A DNA stretch of 35,330 bases. Origin: Gammaproteobacteria bacterium (lineage in GTDB: Bacteria > Pseudomonadota > Gammaproteobacteria > GRL18). Within the stretch, counting starts at the first letter, position 1, and the number at the start of each line of letters is the position of its first letter. The translations under genes were made by a program, and so were the position numbers. The notes below the pieces were generated by a model, which ran no database searches, was not told the origin of the DNA, and saw only the letters and a list, made by a program, of their open reading frames with translations. Below, one piece after another: positions 9,279 to 18,818 of this stretch. Location of the stretch: assembly GCA_027012135.1 (NCBI GenBank), contig JALUZF010000075.1:1-35330 (forward strand), written 5' to 3'.

Positions 9279-9686
9279 TCATATTTCTAATATAGCTTTC
9301 AATTGCTTTTGTATAATATTGATGTTTTTTTGTGCATAGGGCTGTTTCGGTTCCCTGCCCCAGACCACACCCGGCCAGTAGGGATCGGTTTTAAAGCGGC
9401 CTATAATATGAATATGCAGCTGCGCTACGATATTACCGATAGTGGCAATATTTAACTTATCCACCGGATATTCCTGTTTAATATAAGTGGAAATTTGATT
9501 AATCAGACTCATTATCTGCTGCTGTAAGGACTCATCCAGCTCATATAATTCTGTTTTATCCGTTTTAGGCACCAGAATAAACCAGGGAACCAGGGCATTA
9601 TTTAATAACAGCAGAATAAAATTTTCTGATTCATCCAGAATAAAACAGTCATCTTTCAGTCGCTGATCCAGTTTGAATTCAGACAT
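9279..9686 (-). CDS. HIT domain protein
   Basis: This 135-residue histidine-triad family protein belongs to a family of nucleotidyl hydrolases and transferases acting on nucleoside phosphoramidates or dinucleoside polyphosphates. The N-terminal strands (DCFILDESENFILLLLNNALVPWFILVPK) and the C-terminal triad QLHIHIIGRF are visible. The first His of the usual H-x-H-x-H triad is Gln here; the two that remain include the catalytic position. I recall the Q-L-H-x-H form as common in this proteobacterial subgroup, so activity is likely retained. The tail RFKTDPYWPGVVWG is also typical. It stands apart from its neighbours, with about 86 bases to the RND gene upstream. Confidence 0.85.
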   Translation of the reverse strand: MSEFKLDQRLKDDCFILDESENFILLLLNNALVPWFILVPKTDKTELYELDESLQQQIMSLINQISTYIKQEYPVDKLNIATIGNIVAQLHIHIIGRFKTDPYWPGVVWGREPKQPYAQKNINIIQKQLKAILEI

Positions 9687-9772
9687 AGTGTTTCCTTTGC
9701 TGTAATTTCATTGTAATTATTCAACATAATTCGAAGTTCGTTAGAGTGAGTGACTACAGGTACACTGTATAA

Positions 9773-12700
9773 TTACATCGAATAAACAGACTTCAGTTTA
9801 TGGTGAATACTTTCATGTATCGATAAAAACACCGGAATAATAATTAACACCATGACCGTGGCAAAAGCCAGACCAAAAGCAATGGACACCGCCATAGGGA
9901 TCAGGAACTGGGCCTGTAAGGAAGTTTCAAACAATAAGGGTAGCAGTCCGGCAATTGTGGTAAGAGAGGTCAGCAATACGGCTCGAAGGCGCTGCACTGA
10001 TGCCTCTATTAAAGCCTCCTGTACGGCCATCCCTTTCTCCCGCATATGCTTATAAAAAGTCACCAGAATAATCGAGTCATTAACCACAATCCCCGACAGA
10101 CCAAAAATACCAAAAATAGACAGCAGCGTTAGATCAATGCCCTGTATCCAGTGCCCCCAGATAGCGCCCACCAGACCAAAAGGAATAATCGCCATAACCA
10201 CCAGCGGCCAGCCATAGGAAGCAAACACCCAGGCCAGTACGATATAAATCAGGGTCAGCCCCAGCAGGCCGCCCCATTTCATTTTAGTCATGGTTTCTTT
10301 TTGATCCGCTGCCCGACCTTCAAAAGAATAATTAATCCAGTACTTCTGTTTCAGTTCCGGCAGCACCTGCTGCTCCAGCTGATCAAGAATATTATTGACA
10401 TTATTCACACTGGAATTAACTTCCGCAGACACTTCCAGTGCCAGTTCACCTTCGGCATGACGCAGTACTTCAAACCCATGGCGTACTGTCCATTGAGCTA
10501 CACTGGTTAAAGGCACAAACTCTCCCGAAGGTATACGGATATTAATACGCTCCAGGGTATTGATCTGATCCCGCTCCTGTTTGGGCAGCAGTACTCTGAC
10601 TTCCACCTCATTAGCTCCATCCTGAAAAATCTGCACCAGTTTGCCGTCAAATGCCGTACGCAGCTGCTGGCCGATATCGGCTACCGTCAGTCCCAGCACC
10701 TGCCCCGTGGGTTTAAGGGTATAAATTAACTGCTCCTTGCCATAAGGCATATCATCATCAATACCGTAAACCCCCTCAATATTTTGCAGTGCTGAAGATA
10801 ATTCTGTGGCTGCCTGTTTTAACTGTGTGGTGTTATTGCCGCTCAGACGAATGGCCAGATCACTGCCCTGTGGCCCGGTTTTACGGGACACAATGGTCAG
10901 GTTATCCATACCGGGCGGCTGATCCAGCTTACTTTTCCACAGGGCAATAATTTCCGGGTTTCGTACTGAACGTTTGTCCGGTTCTGTCAGCTGTACAAAA
11001 ATTGCCCCCAGCTGGTCCCCTTTTTTCCTGGAACTGCCGCCGCTGAAGGAACTGCCGCTGATAGTCACGGCCATTTCTATCAGCCCGCCGCCAAGCTCCT
11101 TATTGGTTTCATTCAGTTTTTCTTCCATGTGTTTAAGGTAACGTTCAGTGGTTTCACGAGAGGTTCCGGCCACAAAACTGACATTAGCATACACAATGGT
11201 CGATTCGGGAGAAGGGAAAAAAGTAAAATTAATTCGTCCACCGGCCAGCAATCCAAAGGCTGAAATCAGACTGGCAAAGGCCAGAGCGATAATGACAGCA
11301 CGATGGGACAGAGACCAGGTAATGAGGGAGCGGAAACGATTCTGACGGAACTGGTCAAAGGCATCATCCAGTCTGTTTCTAATGGTCAGATGTGCCGGAC
11401 GGTGAGACCTGTCATCCCGTTTAAAATGGCTGAAGGCATGACGTAAATGACCGGGCAATACAAAAAAACTTTCCACCAGAGAAGCCATAATCACACAGAT
11501 AACAATCAGCGGAATATCAAACAGGATATTCCCCATAATGCCCCCTACCATCATCAGTGGTAAAAAGGCGGCAATCGTGGTCATGGAAGAAGCTATAACC
11601 GGCACAAACATCCGCCTTGCACCGCCTTCTGCAGCCAATAGCGGTTCCTCTCCGCCCTGATAGTGAGCCAGGGCATCCTCTCCCACTACAATGGCATCAT
11701 CCACAATGATCCCCAGGGCCATAATCAGACCAAACAGGCTGATCATATTAATAGTACCGCCGACAGCGTATAAAATGGCCAGAGTTGCCATAAAGGACAC
11801 CGGAATGCCAATGGCCACCCAGAACGCCACCCGGGCATTTAAAAAAATATACAGGATCAATACGACCAGCACCAGACCACTGCCGCCGTTTTTAAGCAGC
11901 AGCCAGGTTCGATCGCGGATCATTTTCCAGCTTTCATCAAAAACTTCTATACGGATATTAGGCGGCAGGCTGGCCTGTTTCTCTGCCACCCAGTCCTGCA
12001 GGATCTGAGCAGCTTTCAGAGTATTGCCTTCCTCTGTTCTCTGCAGAGCCATTTCCACTACTGGCTCACCGTCTTTAAAACGCAGTACTCCATCTTTTTC
12101 TGCCTGACGCCGGATACTGGCAATATCACCCAGACGGACAAAGTTGGTACTGGTGCTGATCACCGGGATCTCAGCAAAATCCAGCTCATTGCGGGCCTGT
12201 TCCAGAGAACGTAATTCCTTGGCACTGTGTTCACTGCCCAGGGTACCGGCGGGCATATCCTTACTGAAAGTATTTATGCGCTGACTGATTTCATCCAGGG
12301 TCAGATCCAGGTACTGTAACTGTTCCAGGGGAATTTCAATACTGATCTCTTCATCGGGCAGGCCGTTGATTTCAACTTTATCTATGCCCCGTTTAATCAG
12401 TTCCCGTTCAAACTGATTGGCCAGCATGCGTAACTCATGCATATCCAGTTCCGGCCCGCCATTATGACCGCCAGAGAGAATAAGCTTGGCAACTCCCTCA
12501 TAACGGGTCAGGTTTTCAACCTGGGGTTTTTCTGCATCCAGGGGCAGATTACGAAATTCATCAACTTTCTGTTTGACCTTGTCCAGTGCCAGGATCATAT
12601 CGGTGTTTTCAAAAAACTCCAGCTGGATGGAGGAGACATCCTGCGCTGAGGTTGAGGTCATGTGTTTGACGTTTTCAACGGTTTTCAGCGACTGCTCCAG

Positions 12701-12898
12701 GGGAATGGTGATCCCCTGTTCAATATCTTCGGCGCTGGCGCCGCTCCATATTACCCGGACACTGATACGATCCAGTTCAAAGGTGGGGAAAAACTGCACA
12801 TTCAGACGTGACAGGGCAAATATACCGCTGAGCAGCATAATAAGCATTAACAGGTTAGCTGCAACCTTATGATGGGCAAAAACCGACAGTATTTTCAT
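9773..12898 (-). CDS. RND efflux transporter, inner membrane pump
   Basis: This 1041-residue protein belongs to the AcrB/HAE-type resistance-nodulation-division family, proton-driven trimers that export drugs or other amphiphiles. The N-terminal transmembrane helix is followed by the porter segment GASAEDIEQGITIPLEQSLK. TM4 carries the Asp-Asp pair in GLIMALGIIVDDAIVVGEDAL. The second half repeats the plan and ends with TM10-12. In TM10 the Lys that takes part in the AcrB proton relay is absent: the segment reads FGLSGIVVNDSIILV, a form found in a distinct RND subgroup. The gene overlaps the adaptor gene by 4 bases (ATGA). No TolC-like outer membrane gene lies in the window, and the substrate is unknown. 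Confidence 0.93.
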   Translation of the reverse strand: MKILSVFAHHKVAANLLMLIMLLSGIFALSRLNVQFFPTFELDRISVRVIWSGASAEDIEQGITIPLEQSLKTVENVKHMTSTSAQDVSSIQLEFFENTDMILALDKVKQKVDEFRNLPLDAEKPQVENLTRYEGVAKLILSGGHNGGPELDMHELRMLANQFERELIKRGIDKVEINGLPDEEISIEIPLEQLQYLDLTLDEISQRINTFSKDMPAGTLGSEHSAKELRSLEQARNELDFAEIPVISTSTNFVRLGDIASIRRQAEKDGVLRFKDGEPVVEMALQRTEEGNTLKAAQILQDWVAEKQASLPPNIRIEVFDESWKMIRDRTWLLLKNGGSGLVLVVLILYIFLNARVAFWVAIGIPVSFMATLAILYAVGGTINMISLFGLIMALGIIVDDAIVVGEDALAHYQGGEEPLLAAEGGARRMFVPVIASSMTTIAAFLPLMMVGGIMGNILFDIPLIVICVIMASLVESFFVLPGHLRHAFSHFKRDDRSHRPAHLTIRNRLDDAFDQFRQNRFRSLITWSLSHRAVIIALAFASLISAFGLLAGGRINFTFFPSPESTIVYANVSFVAGTSRETTERYLKHMEEKLNETNKELGGGLIEMAVTISGSSFSGGSSRKKGDQLGAIFVQLTEPDKRSVRNPEIIALWKSKLDQPPGMDNLTIVSRKTGPQGSDLAIRLSGNNTTQLKQAATELSSALQNIEGVYGIDDDMPYGKEQLIYTLKPTGQVLGLTVADIGQQLRTAFDGKLVQIFQDGANEVEVRVLLPKQERDQINTLERINIRIPSGEFVPLTSVAQWTVRHGFEVLRHAEGELALEVSAEVNSSVNNVNNILDQLEQQVLPELKQKYWINYSFEGRAADQKETMTKMKWGGLLGLTLIYIVLAWVFASYGWPLVVMAIIPFGLVGAIWGHWIQGIDLTLLSIFGIFGLSGIVVNDSIILVTFYKHMREKGMAVQEALIEASVQRLRAVLLTSLTTIAGLLPLLFETSLQAQFLIPMAVSIAFGLAFATVMVLIIIPVFLSIHESIHHKLKSVYSM

Positions 12899-14178
12899 TG
12901 AGCCGCCTGATCCTGCCCCGCTTCAACCACCTGTACTTTTAATCCACTGACGGCATTGGGCAAGTGGGTACTGAGGATCATATCGCCGCTGTTTAATTCT
13001 TTACTGCGCACCAGCAACTGCGGTAAAGCCTCATTGTCATCATCTTCCAGCTGAGCTTCACCAATGGTGGTGACTTTAACTTTCTTCAGGCGACCATCAA
13101 CTATTTTGTACAGACGATCCATACCGTACATAGCCTGGTAAGGCACTTTCATTAAACCTTCCTGGGCACTGCGCTGCAGGCGTACCACCACAATAGAGCC
13201 TATACGAAAACTGGCATCGGGTGTTTCTATGGTAAAAATGGCATCAACACCGCTGGCCTGTGCTTCACCGGACAGGCGTACCAGACGAATTTCCACATGG
13301 CGTCCGCCATTGGATGCGGTTCCTTTCAGGATTTCCCCACGTTTTAGAGCTGCCTGAACATCCCCCAGAATATTAATGGGCAGCTTGGCACGGATATCCA
13401 GCTGCTGCATAGAATAAAAACTGAGCAGTTTTTCATTGGCATTCACCCGGTCACCCTGGGAAACATTAACTTTAGCCACAATGCCGGAAAACGGCGCATG
13501 GATCTGACTGCGCTGCATGGCCAGACGGCTTTTCTGCAGGTCAGCTTCAGCCTGCAGCAGACGCGCCTGCAGCTGTTCCATACGGGCCTCATGTTCACTG
13601 ACCTTGAATTTCATACTATTATAGGCCAGCCGCTGTTTTTCAACCTGCTGCATCGCCTGCTCTGTTTCGGATACCGATCCCAGTTTCTGGCGTTTTATTT
13701 TTTCCGCACGCTGCAGAGCTTTCTCACTGAGCTTAAGTAGTTTAAGCTCATTTTTAAGGGAAAGCTGGTTGATCTCATGACGTATTTTTTCACTGCGAAT
13801 CGAGGCCTGCAGCTCATTCACTTTAGCCTGCGCCTGCATGACCAGAGGTTCAAAGTCCTGTGGATCCAGACTGAGCATTAACTGCCCCTGCTCAATAAAC
13901 TCGCCTTCCTTGACCAGCAGCCGTACCACTTCACTGGCTGCCGGAGCCGCCGCATTAAACAGTTCTGTGGTTTCTGTTTTACCGTATAGAGTGATCACCG
14001 GAGCCAGTTTCTGCTTAATTACCCGGCTCTGTTCCACCCGCCAGACATGCTCCTTTATTTCAATATCCGGTGATTTATCACGGGTAGCCACCATCAGTTT
14101 AAAAAAACCAAGACCAAGAATAATGATAATAATGGGGGTAAGTATGGTTGTTATTTTAGATTTAACACTCAAAATCAA
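12895..14178 (-). CDS. RND membrane fusion protein (periplasmic adaptor)
   Basis: This HlyD/AcrA-type adaptor links the RND pump at 9773-12898 to an outer membrane channel. An N-terminal membrane anchor (TPIIIIILGLGFFKLMV) precedes a beta-barrel/lipoyl half-motif with EGEFIEQGQLMLSLDPQDFE. A long alpha-helical hairpin rich in Lys/Glu/Gln follows (about residues 110-220). The second lipoyl half contains IHAPFSGIVAKVNVSQGDRV. No lipobox is seen, so it is anchored by the N-terminal helix. No ATG exists near the N-terminus. TTG at 14178, 4 bases after AGGA, is the best start, with TTG at 14172 an alternative. It overlaps the end of the DUF523 gene by 17 bases. Confidence 0.92.
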   Translation of the reverse strand: MILSVKSKITTILTPIIIIILGLGFFKLMVATRDKSPDIEIKEHVWRVEQSRVIKQKLAPVITLYGKTETTELFNAAAPAASEVVRLLVKEGEFIEQGQLMLSLDPQDFEPLVMQAQAKVNELQASIRSEKIRHEINQLSLKNELKLLKLSEKALQRAEKIKRQKLGSVSETEQAMQQVEKQRLAYNSMKFKVSEHEARMEQLQARLLQAEADLQKSRLAMQRSQIHAPFSGIVAKVNVSQGDRVNANEKLLSFYSMQQLDIRAKLPINILGDVQAALKRGEILKGTASNGGRHVEIRLVRLSGEAQASGVDAIFTIETPDASFRIGSIVVVRLQRSAQEGLMKVPYQAMYGMDRLYKIVDGRLKKVKVTTIGEAQLEDDDNEALPQLLVRSKELNSGDMILSTHLPNAVSGLKVQVVEAGQDQAAQ

Positions 14179-14695
14179 TATTTCCTAAGAACTCAAGACA
14201 GTCCTGTTCAGTTAATAAGTCAGATTCATTAATTATTTTTATATCCGGTTTTATGTGCAGCAGGGACTGCACAAACATACCGGAATCCATAGCCACTTCC
14301 AGCCCATTAACAAAAACCGGTGTGCTGTTATAACCACAGCTGGGCGAACGTGATTTTACTATAAAATACTGTAAATTCGGATATTGCTTTAAAAAAGTAC
14401 CCGCATAAGATTGTAGCGCCTCCGTCACATCCCATGTGTGATTTTCGACACCAAGAACCCGAATTGATTCGTCTTTTTGCCTGACCAGTTCAATTTTGTC
14501 TCTGGGCACGCCCAGACCAATAGCCATTTCAGGACAGAACGGGATAACCTCAAGCTGTTTTTTTAACTGCCGCATAAATATATTACTGATTAAGCTATGC
14601 TGTTTGTTGCGACCATCATAGCGAACAGCTTCTCCCAGCAGACAGGCGCTAATGGCGACTTGTTTTTTTCCGGCTTTGTTATTTTTAACATTCAT
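14162..14695 (-). CDS. DUF523 family protein (TudS/YbbK-like)
   Basis: This 177-residue member of DUF523 belongs to the family that includes the iron-sulfur enzyme TudS, a 2-thiouracil desulfurase. Conserved Cys-containing motifs are visible: ISACLLGEAVRYDG near the N-terminus, PFCPEMAIGLGVPRD in the middle, and KSRSPSCG at about residue 115. These three regions supply the cluster-binding cysteines in characterised members. No DUF1722 C-terminal extension is present. A desulfurase role is known only for a few relatives, so the substrate here is inferred. It is the first gene of the run that continues into the RND adaptor and pump, with overlapping ends. Confidence 0.88.
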   Translation of the reverse strand: MNVKNNKAGKKQVAISACLLGEAVRYDGRNKQHSLISNIFMRQLKKQLEVIPFCPEMAIGLGVPRDKIELVRQKDESIRVLGVENHTWDVTEALQSYAGTFLKQYPNLQYFIVKSRSPSCGYNSTPVFVNGLEVAMDSGMFVQSLLHIKPDIKIINESDLLTEQDCLEFLGNIDFEC

Positions 14696-14728
14696 ATTTA
14701 ATAGAAAAACTGTTTAGTTATAGAACAA

Positions 14729-14747
14729 TAAGGTTAAAATAACCTTA
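14729..14747. promoter_or_regulatory. 8-bp inverted repeat in the purT upstream region
   Basis: TAAGGTTA (14729-14736) and TAACCTTA (14740-14747) are perfect inverted repeats separated by 3 bases. They lie 25 bases before the purT ATG and 34 bases before the divergent DUF523 gene. The symmetry and position suit an operator for a dimeric regulator. It does not match the PurR consensus I know. Confidence 0.4.
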
Positions 14748-14771
14748 AATCAATAAATAACGGATCTTGCT

Positions 14772-15950
14772 ATGAATATCGGTACTCCCCTGTCCCCTTC
14801 CGCTACCCGTGTGCTGTTTTGCGGTGGTGGTGAACTGGCCAAAGAAGTGGTTATTGAATTACAACGCCTTGGTGTGGAGGTCATTGTTGTGGATCGCTAT
14901 GCCAATGCACCGGCCATGCAGGTGGCGCACCGCAGTCATGTCATTAATATGCTCGATGGCAGCAGCTTACGCCAGGTTATTGAAATGGAGCACCCGCAGT
15001 ATATCGTACCTGAAATTGAAGCCATTGCGACCCAGACTCTTGTTGAACTGGAGCATGAAGGTTATAACGTCATCCCATCGGCCCGGGCCGCCAATCTGAC
15101 CATGAACCGTGAAGGTATTCGTCGTCTGGCTGCAGAACAACTGAACCTGAAAACATCACCTTACCGGTTTGCTGAAACCAGACAGGAATATCTGGATGCC
15201 GTCAGAGAAATTGGTATCCCCTGTGTAGTTAAACCGATTATGAGTTCCTCCGGCAAAGGCCAGAGTACCATACAGTCTGAAGCGGATATTGAAAGTACCT
15301 GGCAATATGCCCAGCAGGGTGGCCGTAGCGGGGAAGGCAAAGTGATTATTGAAGGCTTTGTAGACTTTGATTATGAAATTACCCTGCTGACGGTTCGTCA
15401 TATTAACGGCACCGCCTTTTGTGAACCCATTGGCCACCAACAGGTTAATGGCGACTACCGCGAGTCCTGGCAGCCGCAGGCCATGAGCGATACTGCAAAA
15501 GCCAGAGCCATTGATATCGCACAGCGCATTACAGACAATCTCGGCGGTCTGGGTATCTTTGGTGTGGAGCTGTTTATTAAAGGCGATGAGGTCATTTTCA
15601 GTGAAGTGTCGCCCCGTCCCCATGACACCGGTCTGGTGACTCTGATATCCCAGGATCTGTCTGAATTTGCCTTACATGCCCGAGCCATTTTAGGTCTGCC
15701 GGTTCCAGCCATACGCCAGTATGGGCCGGCCGCTTCTTCCGTTATTCTGGTGGATGGGGAGTCGTCTCAGGTTATTTTTAAAAATGTAGACAGGGCTCTG
15801 GCTGAACAGGATACTCAACTGCGCTTATTCGGTAAACCCAAGGTTAAAACCCAACGACGCATGGGCGTTGCTCTGGCTTTAGGCGATACCATAGAACAGG
15901 CGCGGGAAAAAGCCAATGCTGCGGCCCAGAGTATTGATATTGAATATTAA
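14772..15950 (+). CDS. purT: formate-dependent phosphoribosylglycinamide formyltransferase
   Basis: PurT is an ATP-grasp enzyme of purine synthesis that uses formate and ATP to formylate glycinamide ribonucleotide, an alternative to folate-dependent PurN. The 392 residues match the family. The N-terminal PreATP-grasp domain begins with [21 protein letters not shown], and [16 protein letters not shown] follows. The ATP-grasp part has [14 protein letters not shown] at about residue 155 and [17 protein letters not shown] near 275. The C-terminal domain ends with [19 protein letters not shown]. It reads divergently from the DUF523 gene and is monocistronic, ending in a convergent hairpin. Confidence 0.98.
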   Translation: MNIGTPLSPSATRVLFCGGGELAKEVVIELQRLGVEVIVVDRYANAPAMQVAHRSHVINMLDGSSLRQVIEMEHPQYIVPEIEAIATQTLVELEHEGYNVIPSARAANLTMNREGIRRLAAEQLNLKTSPYRFAETRQEYLDAVREIGIPCVVKPIMSSSGKGQSTIQSEADIESTWQYAQQGGRSGEGKVIIEGFVDFDYEITLLTVRHINGTAFCEPIGHQQVNGDYRESWQPQAMSDTAKARAIDIAQRITDNLGGLGIFGVELFIKGDEVIFSEVSPRPHDTGLVTLISQDLSEFALHARAILGLPVPAIRQYGPAASSVILVDGESSQVIFKNVDRALAEQDTQLRLFGKPKVKTQRRMGVALALGDTIEQAREKANAAAQSIDIEY

Positions 15951-15970
15951 TGTTTTAAAATACCGAAACC

Positions 15971-16005
15971 ATTCAGCCTGTAGTAAAGTTTAAGTCAGGC
16001 TGAAT
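15971..16005. terminator. convergent hairpin between purT and the ABC module
   Basis: ATTCAGCCTG (15971-15980) pairs perfectly with CAGGCTGAAT (15996-16005) across a 15-base loop. It begins 20 bases after the purT stop and ends 10 bases from the stop of the gene on the other strand, so it could serve both. Neither side has a T-run, so it is not a canonical intrinsic terminator. Confidence 0.5.
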
Positions 16006-16015
16006 AGTGACCCAA

Positions 16016-16732
16016 TTACTTTGTTTCTACAGTAAAATTATCAAACAGGACATAAGAGTCTGCCTTTGACCATAAGCCTATTTTACCGTCAATTTTTTTA
16101 TTGAATTTAAAGGCAATATAGCGTTTATTATTCAGATAGGCTTCAACCTGATCATCTTTAATAAGCACTTTAAGATGATGCCATTTTAATGATGGTGTGG
16201 GTACATTGCGTATCCACTGTACCACCGAGCGCTCACCTCGTTCCATTTTAAAAGCAACCAGATTATTTTCCAGAGGGTTTGCTCTTATCACCAGATAATC
16301 ACCATTAGGCTGGATATTAAAGGCAATACCGGCGGCCTGATCAATGCGTCCACTGATGGCCTTAAAATCGACACTTAAAACACCATCGCTTAAGTTCTCA
16401 GTTTCCTGATAAATAGTTAAGGGAAAATATTTGTAGGCATTCAGATTATCCAGAAACTCCGCATAGCGTTCGCCGTACAGGGCTTTTGCCTTATCAGCAA
16501 TACCTGCTGACATAGTCCCCCTCATCCACTGTCTGCCATCCACCGCATAAACCGTATTAGCTCCATCTTTTGCAATATACCAGTTGCCTACAAACGAGCT
16601 GAATAACTTCGCCGGTGCACCGGCAGTTTCATTATCAAAATTAACACTAATCGTTTCAGCCTTACAGGTACTAGATAGTACAACAAAGCTAAAAAACAAA
16701 ATGAACAAGCACTTAAAGTTTTTGCTAATCAT
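16016..16732 (-). CDS. secreted concanavalin/lamin-G fold protein
   Basis: This 238-residue exported protein has a signal peptide (FKCLFILFFSFVVLSS, cleavage before ETISVNF). The body resembles the DUF1080 / laminin-G-like jelly-roll group. A GNWYIAKDGANTVYAVDG opening precedes LSVDFKAISGRIDQAAGIAFNIQPNGDYLVIRANPLENN, a WHHLKVLIKDDQVEAYLNN strand pair and a KIGLWSKADSYVLFDNFTV ending. Such domains bind or act on carbohydrates, or act as adhesive modules. No active-site assignment is possible from sequence. The gene starts 8 bases inside the ABC permease gene, so the product is translated with the transporter and is probably a periplasmic partner of it. Confidence 0.75.
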   Translation of the reverse strand: MISKNFKCLFILFFSFVVLSSTCKAETISVNFDNETAGAPAKLFSSFVGNWYIAKDGANTVYAVDGRQWMRGTMSAGIADKAKALYGERYAEFLDNLNAYKYFPLTIYQETENLSDGVLSVDFKAISGRIDQAAGIAFNIQPNGDYLVIRANPLENNLVAFKMERGERSVVQWIRNVPTPSLKWHHLKVLIKDDQVEAYLNNKRYIAFKFNKKIDGKIGLWSKADSYVLFDNFTVETK

Positions 16733-18050
16733 TGTTATCTCTCCTTATTAATTTAAAATTTTTAAATACAAATATCGATATGAGAGTCAGGGGTATCACT
16801 AAATAAAAAACAGACTGAATAATTGTTAATTGCTCTTTTTTTATAACCAGTGGGTATCCCGGAAAAACCTGCTGCCCATTATCCTGGCCCACACTTACTC
16901 CAGCCAGTTTAAATATTATTGGAAATATTTCCTTTTCACTATTAGAGTATGTTTTACCCTGTTTACCATTAATCCGATAAATAAACAGACCATAGTTTTT
17001 ATTGAGTTCCCTGCCCGTCATCATTCTTATTTTTATATCATTGAGTACCAGCAGCAGTTTATTTAAAAATTTATTCTGATAATCCCTGAATCTCGAATCT
17101 GATTTTTTCATATAAACATCTATTTCAAGATCCGGGATCTCCTGCAATGCTTTTGTAACAGCGGGAGAAAATAAGTGTCTATGACTTTCTGTCATATCAG
17201 TATTAAGTGAACTCTGAAAAGATATAAACAGGGCCAGTAGAAATAAAACAACTGTTGCAAAAAGCCGTTTCAGTTTACTTTTTATTCTTAAATCAAATCT
17301 TAACAGGATATAGGCCAGTATAAAAAAGAAGGAACAGAGCAGAACAAAATACATACTAGCCGTAAATGACAGTATACCCTGTTCAAAATATTTAAGGTTT
17401 CTGGTCACTGTCCATTCTGACAATGATGTCAGGAAAGTGGATACATCCATATTTTTTCCAAAATCTATCACCCAGGATAAGACAATCAGTAATATGGAAA
17501 AAATGGAGGCATTGGCCGTACTTTCAAACAGAGCGGCTGCAAAAAACGACACTGATACAACAAACAGACCATAAAGCAGGTAGCCTGAAATTAACACAAA
17601 TAATTCATTAAAAGGTATATGTCCGCCATATAACTGCCACAGAATAAAACACGGCAGAGTCAGTAGTATGGTCATTAACAGAAAGAAAAAAGCAGCGCTG
17701 ATTTTTGCTATCAGTATATCTTTAAAGCTGTACGGCAGCTGTATTAACACCGCCAGAGTTCCATTTTGTTTTTCAAGACTTAGCAGCGGGATGATTACAA
17801 AAGGCAGAAACAGGGAAAAAAGCACAAATAAGCCGCCATAAGTAGGTACGAAGACACCCGGTACCGGTTCAAAGCCTCTTGCGTATAAAGGGTTATTAAC
17901 CGCAGACAGACTCTGTTCACTATACAGTTCAACAGCAGTCAGAAAACTATATCCGGTAATAAAACTCACCAGCATAAGAAATAACAGGCCTGTTTTGGTA
18001 AAAAATATGTCCCTGATTTCCTTTACCAGCAATATGGACAGGCGGCTCAT
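16725..18050 (-). CDS. ABC-2 type permease with GldG-like auxiliary domain
   Basis: This 441-residue membrane protein starts with six or seven transmembrane segments of the ABC-2/GldF type; IIPLLSLEKQNGTLAVLIQLP is the typical loop after TM2. After the segment ending ISFQSSL, an extracytoplasmic stretch of about 130 residues begins DMTESHRHLFSPAVTKALQEI and DLEIDVYMKK. This resembles the start of GldG-like auxiliary domains (the 'DLTxxKxYSLSPAT' pattern). A last helix (SVFYLVIPLTLISIFVF) anchors the C-terminus. The gene therefore looks like a shortened GldF-GldG fusion. It overlaps the ATPase gene by 4 bases (ATGA) and the secreted protein gene by 8. Substrate is unknown. Confidence 0.8.
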   Translation of the reverse strand: MSRLSILLVKEIRDIFFTKTGLLFLMLVSFITGYSFLTAVELYSEQSLSAVNNPLYARGFEPVPGVFVPTYGGLFVLFSLFLPFVIIPLLSLEKQNGTLAVLIQLPYSFKDILIAKISAAFFFLLMTILLTLPCFILWQLYGGHIPFNELFVLISGYLLYGLFVVSVSFFAAALFESTANASIFSILLIVLSWVIDFGKNMDVSTFLTSLSEWTVTRNLKYFEQGILSFTASMYFVLLCSFFFILAYILLRFDLRIKSKLKRLFATVVLFLLALFISFQSSLNTDMTESHRHLFSPAVTKALQEIPDLEIDVYMKKSDSRFRDYQNKFLNKLLLVLNDIKIRMMTGRELNKNYGLFIYRINGKQGKTYSNSEKEIFPIIFKLAGVSVGQDNGQQVFPGYPLVIKKEQLTIIQSVFYLVIPLTLISIFVFKNFKLIRRDNND

Positions 18051-18742
18051 TGCAGTGCCCTTATAAAAATCTGTTCCAGTGAGGCTTTTTCTACGCCAAA
18101 TTTATGCCGTAATGTTTCTATGCTGCCCGTCGTTACGACACGACCTTCATCAATCAGGGTATAGTAATGACATATCTTTTCTGCATCATAGAGATGATGT
18201 ATGGACAGGATAAAGGTTCGTCCCTGACGATTTTTTTCTTTAATAAGTTCCAGTATCTCAATGAGCTGAACAGGATCAAAACCATTAAAAGGTTCGTCAA
18301 GTACAATAATTTTTTTACGATTGGATAAGGCAAAAAACAGTTTAAGCCTCTGATGATAACCTTTTGAGAGATGACGTATTTTTCTGTTTTTTAGTTTTGC
18401 CAGGTTAAGGGTTTTAATGAGTTCAGGATCTTCATAGCCTGTCGCAAGCTGAATAAAGTCTATAAAAGCTGCAACGGTATAATCCGGATAAATAGTCAGA
18501 TTTTCCGGCATATAGGAAATAAGTTGTTTTTTCTCTTTAAATAAACTGACCGGCTGATCATTATAATAGATCCCACCTTCATCCGGATTCTGAAAACCAC
18601 TAATGATATCGAGCAAAGTAGATTTTCCAGCACCATTTGGACCAATAATCCCCATAATGGAACCTTCTGATACCTCAAAACTGACTTTATCCAGTGCAAC
18701 AGTTTTTAAATATCTTTTGCTGATATTACTGATCTTCAACAT
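18047..18742 (-). CDS. ABC transporter ATP-binding protein (GldA/CcmA-like)
   Basis: This cytoplasmic ATPase energises the permease encoded directly downstream. Walker A is GPNGAGKST (residues 34-42 from the chosen start). The signature is degenerate, HLSKGYHQRL, and Walker B is IIVLDEPFNGFDP. The H-loop lies in ILSIHHLYDAEKIC. The best start is the ATG at 18742, which has GGGA 7 bases upstream and gives the standard MLKISNISKRYLK opening (231 residues). An in-frame ATG at 18790 has no ribosome binding site. The three genes overlap end to start and form one translation unit with the secreted lectin-fold protein last. Confidence 0.92.
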   Translation of the reverse strand: MLKISNISKRYLKTVALDKVSFEVSEGSIMGIIGPNGAGKSTLLDIISGFQNPDEGGIYYNDQPVSLFKEKKQLISYMPENLTIYPDYTVAAFIDFIQLATGYEDPELIKTLNLAKLKNRKIRHLSKGYHQRLKLFFALSNRKKIIVLDEPFNGFDPVQLIEILELIKEKNRQGRTFILSIHHLYDAEKICHYYTLIDEGRVVTTGSIETLRHKFGVEKASLEQIFIRALQ

Positions 18743-18797
18743 TTTAATTCCCTGAGGGGTGTTGATCTTTAAGGTTTTTAAAAAAACCATAATATTA

Positions 18798-18803
18798 ATT
18801 ATA
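18798..18803 (-). promoter_or_regulatory. possible -10 element for the ABC module
   Basis: TATAAT is present on the minus strand at 18803-18798, about 56 bases before the chosen ATPase start at 18742. No convincing -35 is found 16-18 bases upstream, so this is tentative. Confidence 0.3.
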
Positions 18804-18818
18804 CGCTCAGGATAATTG

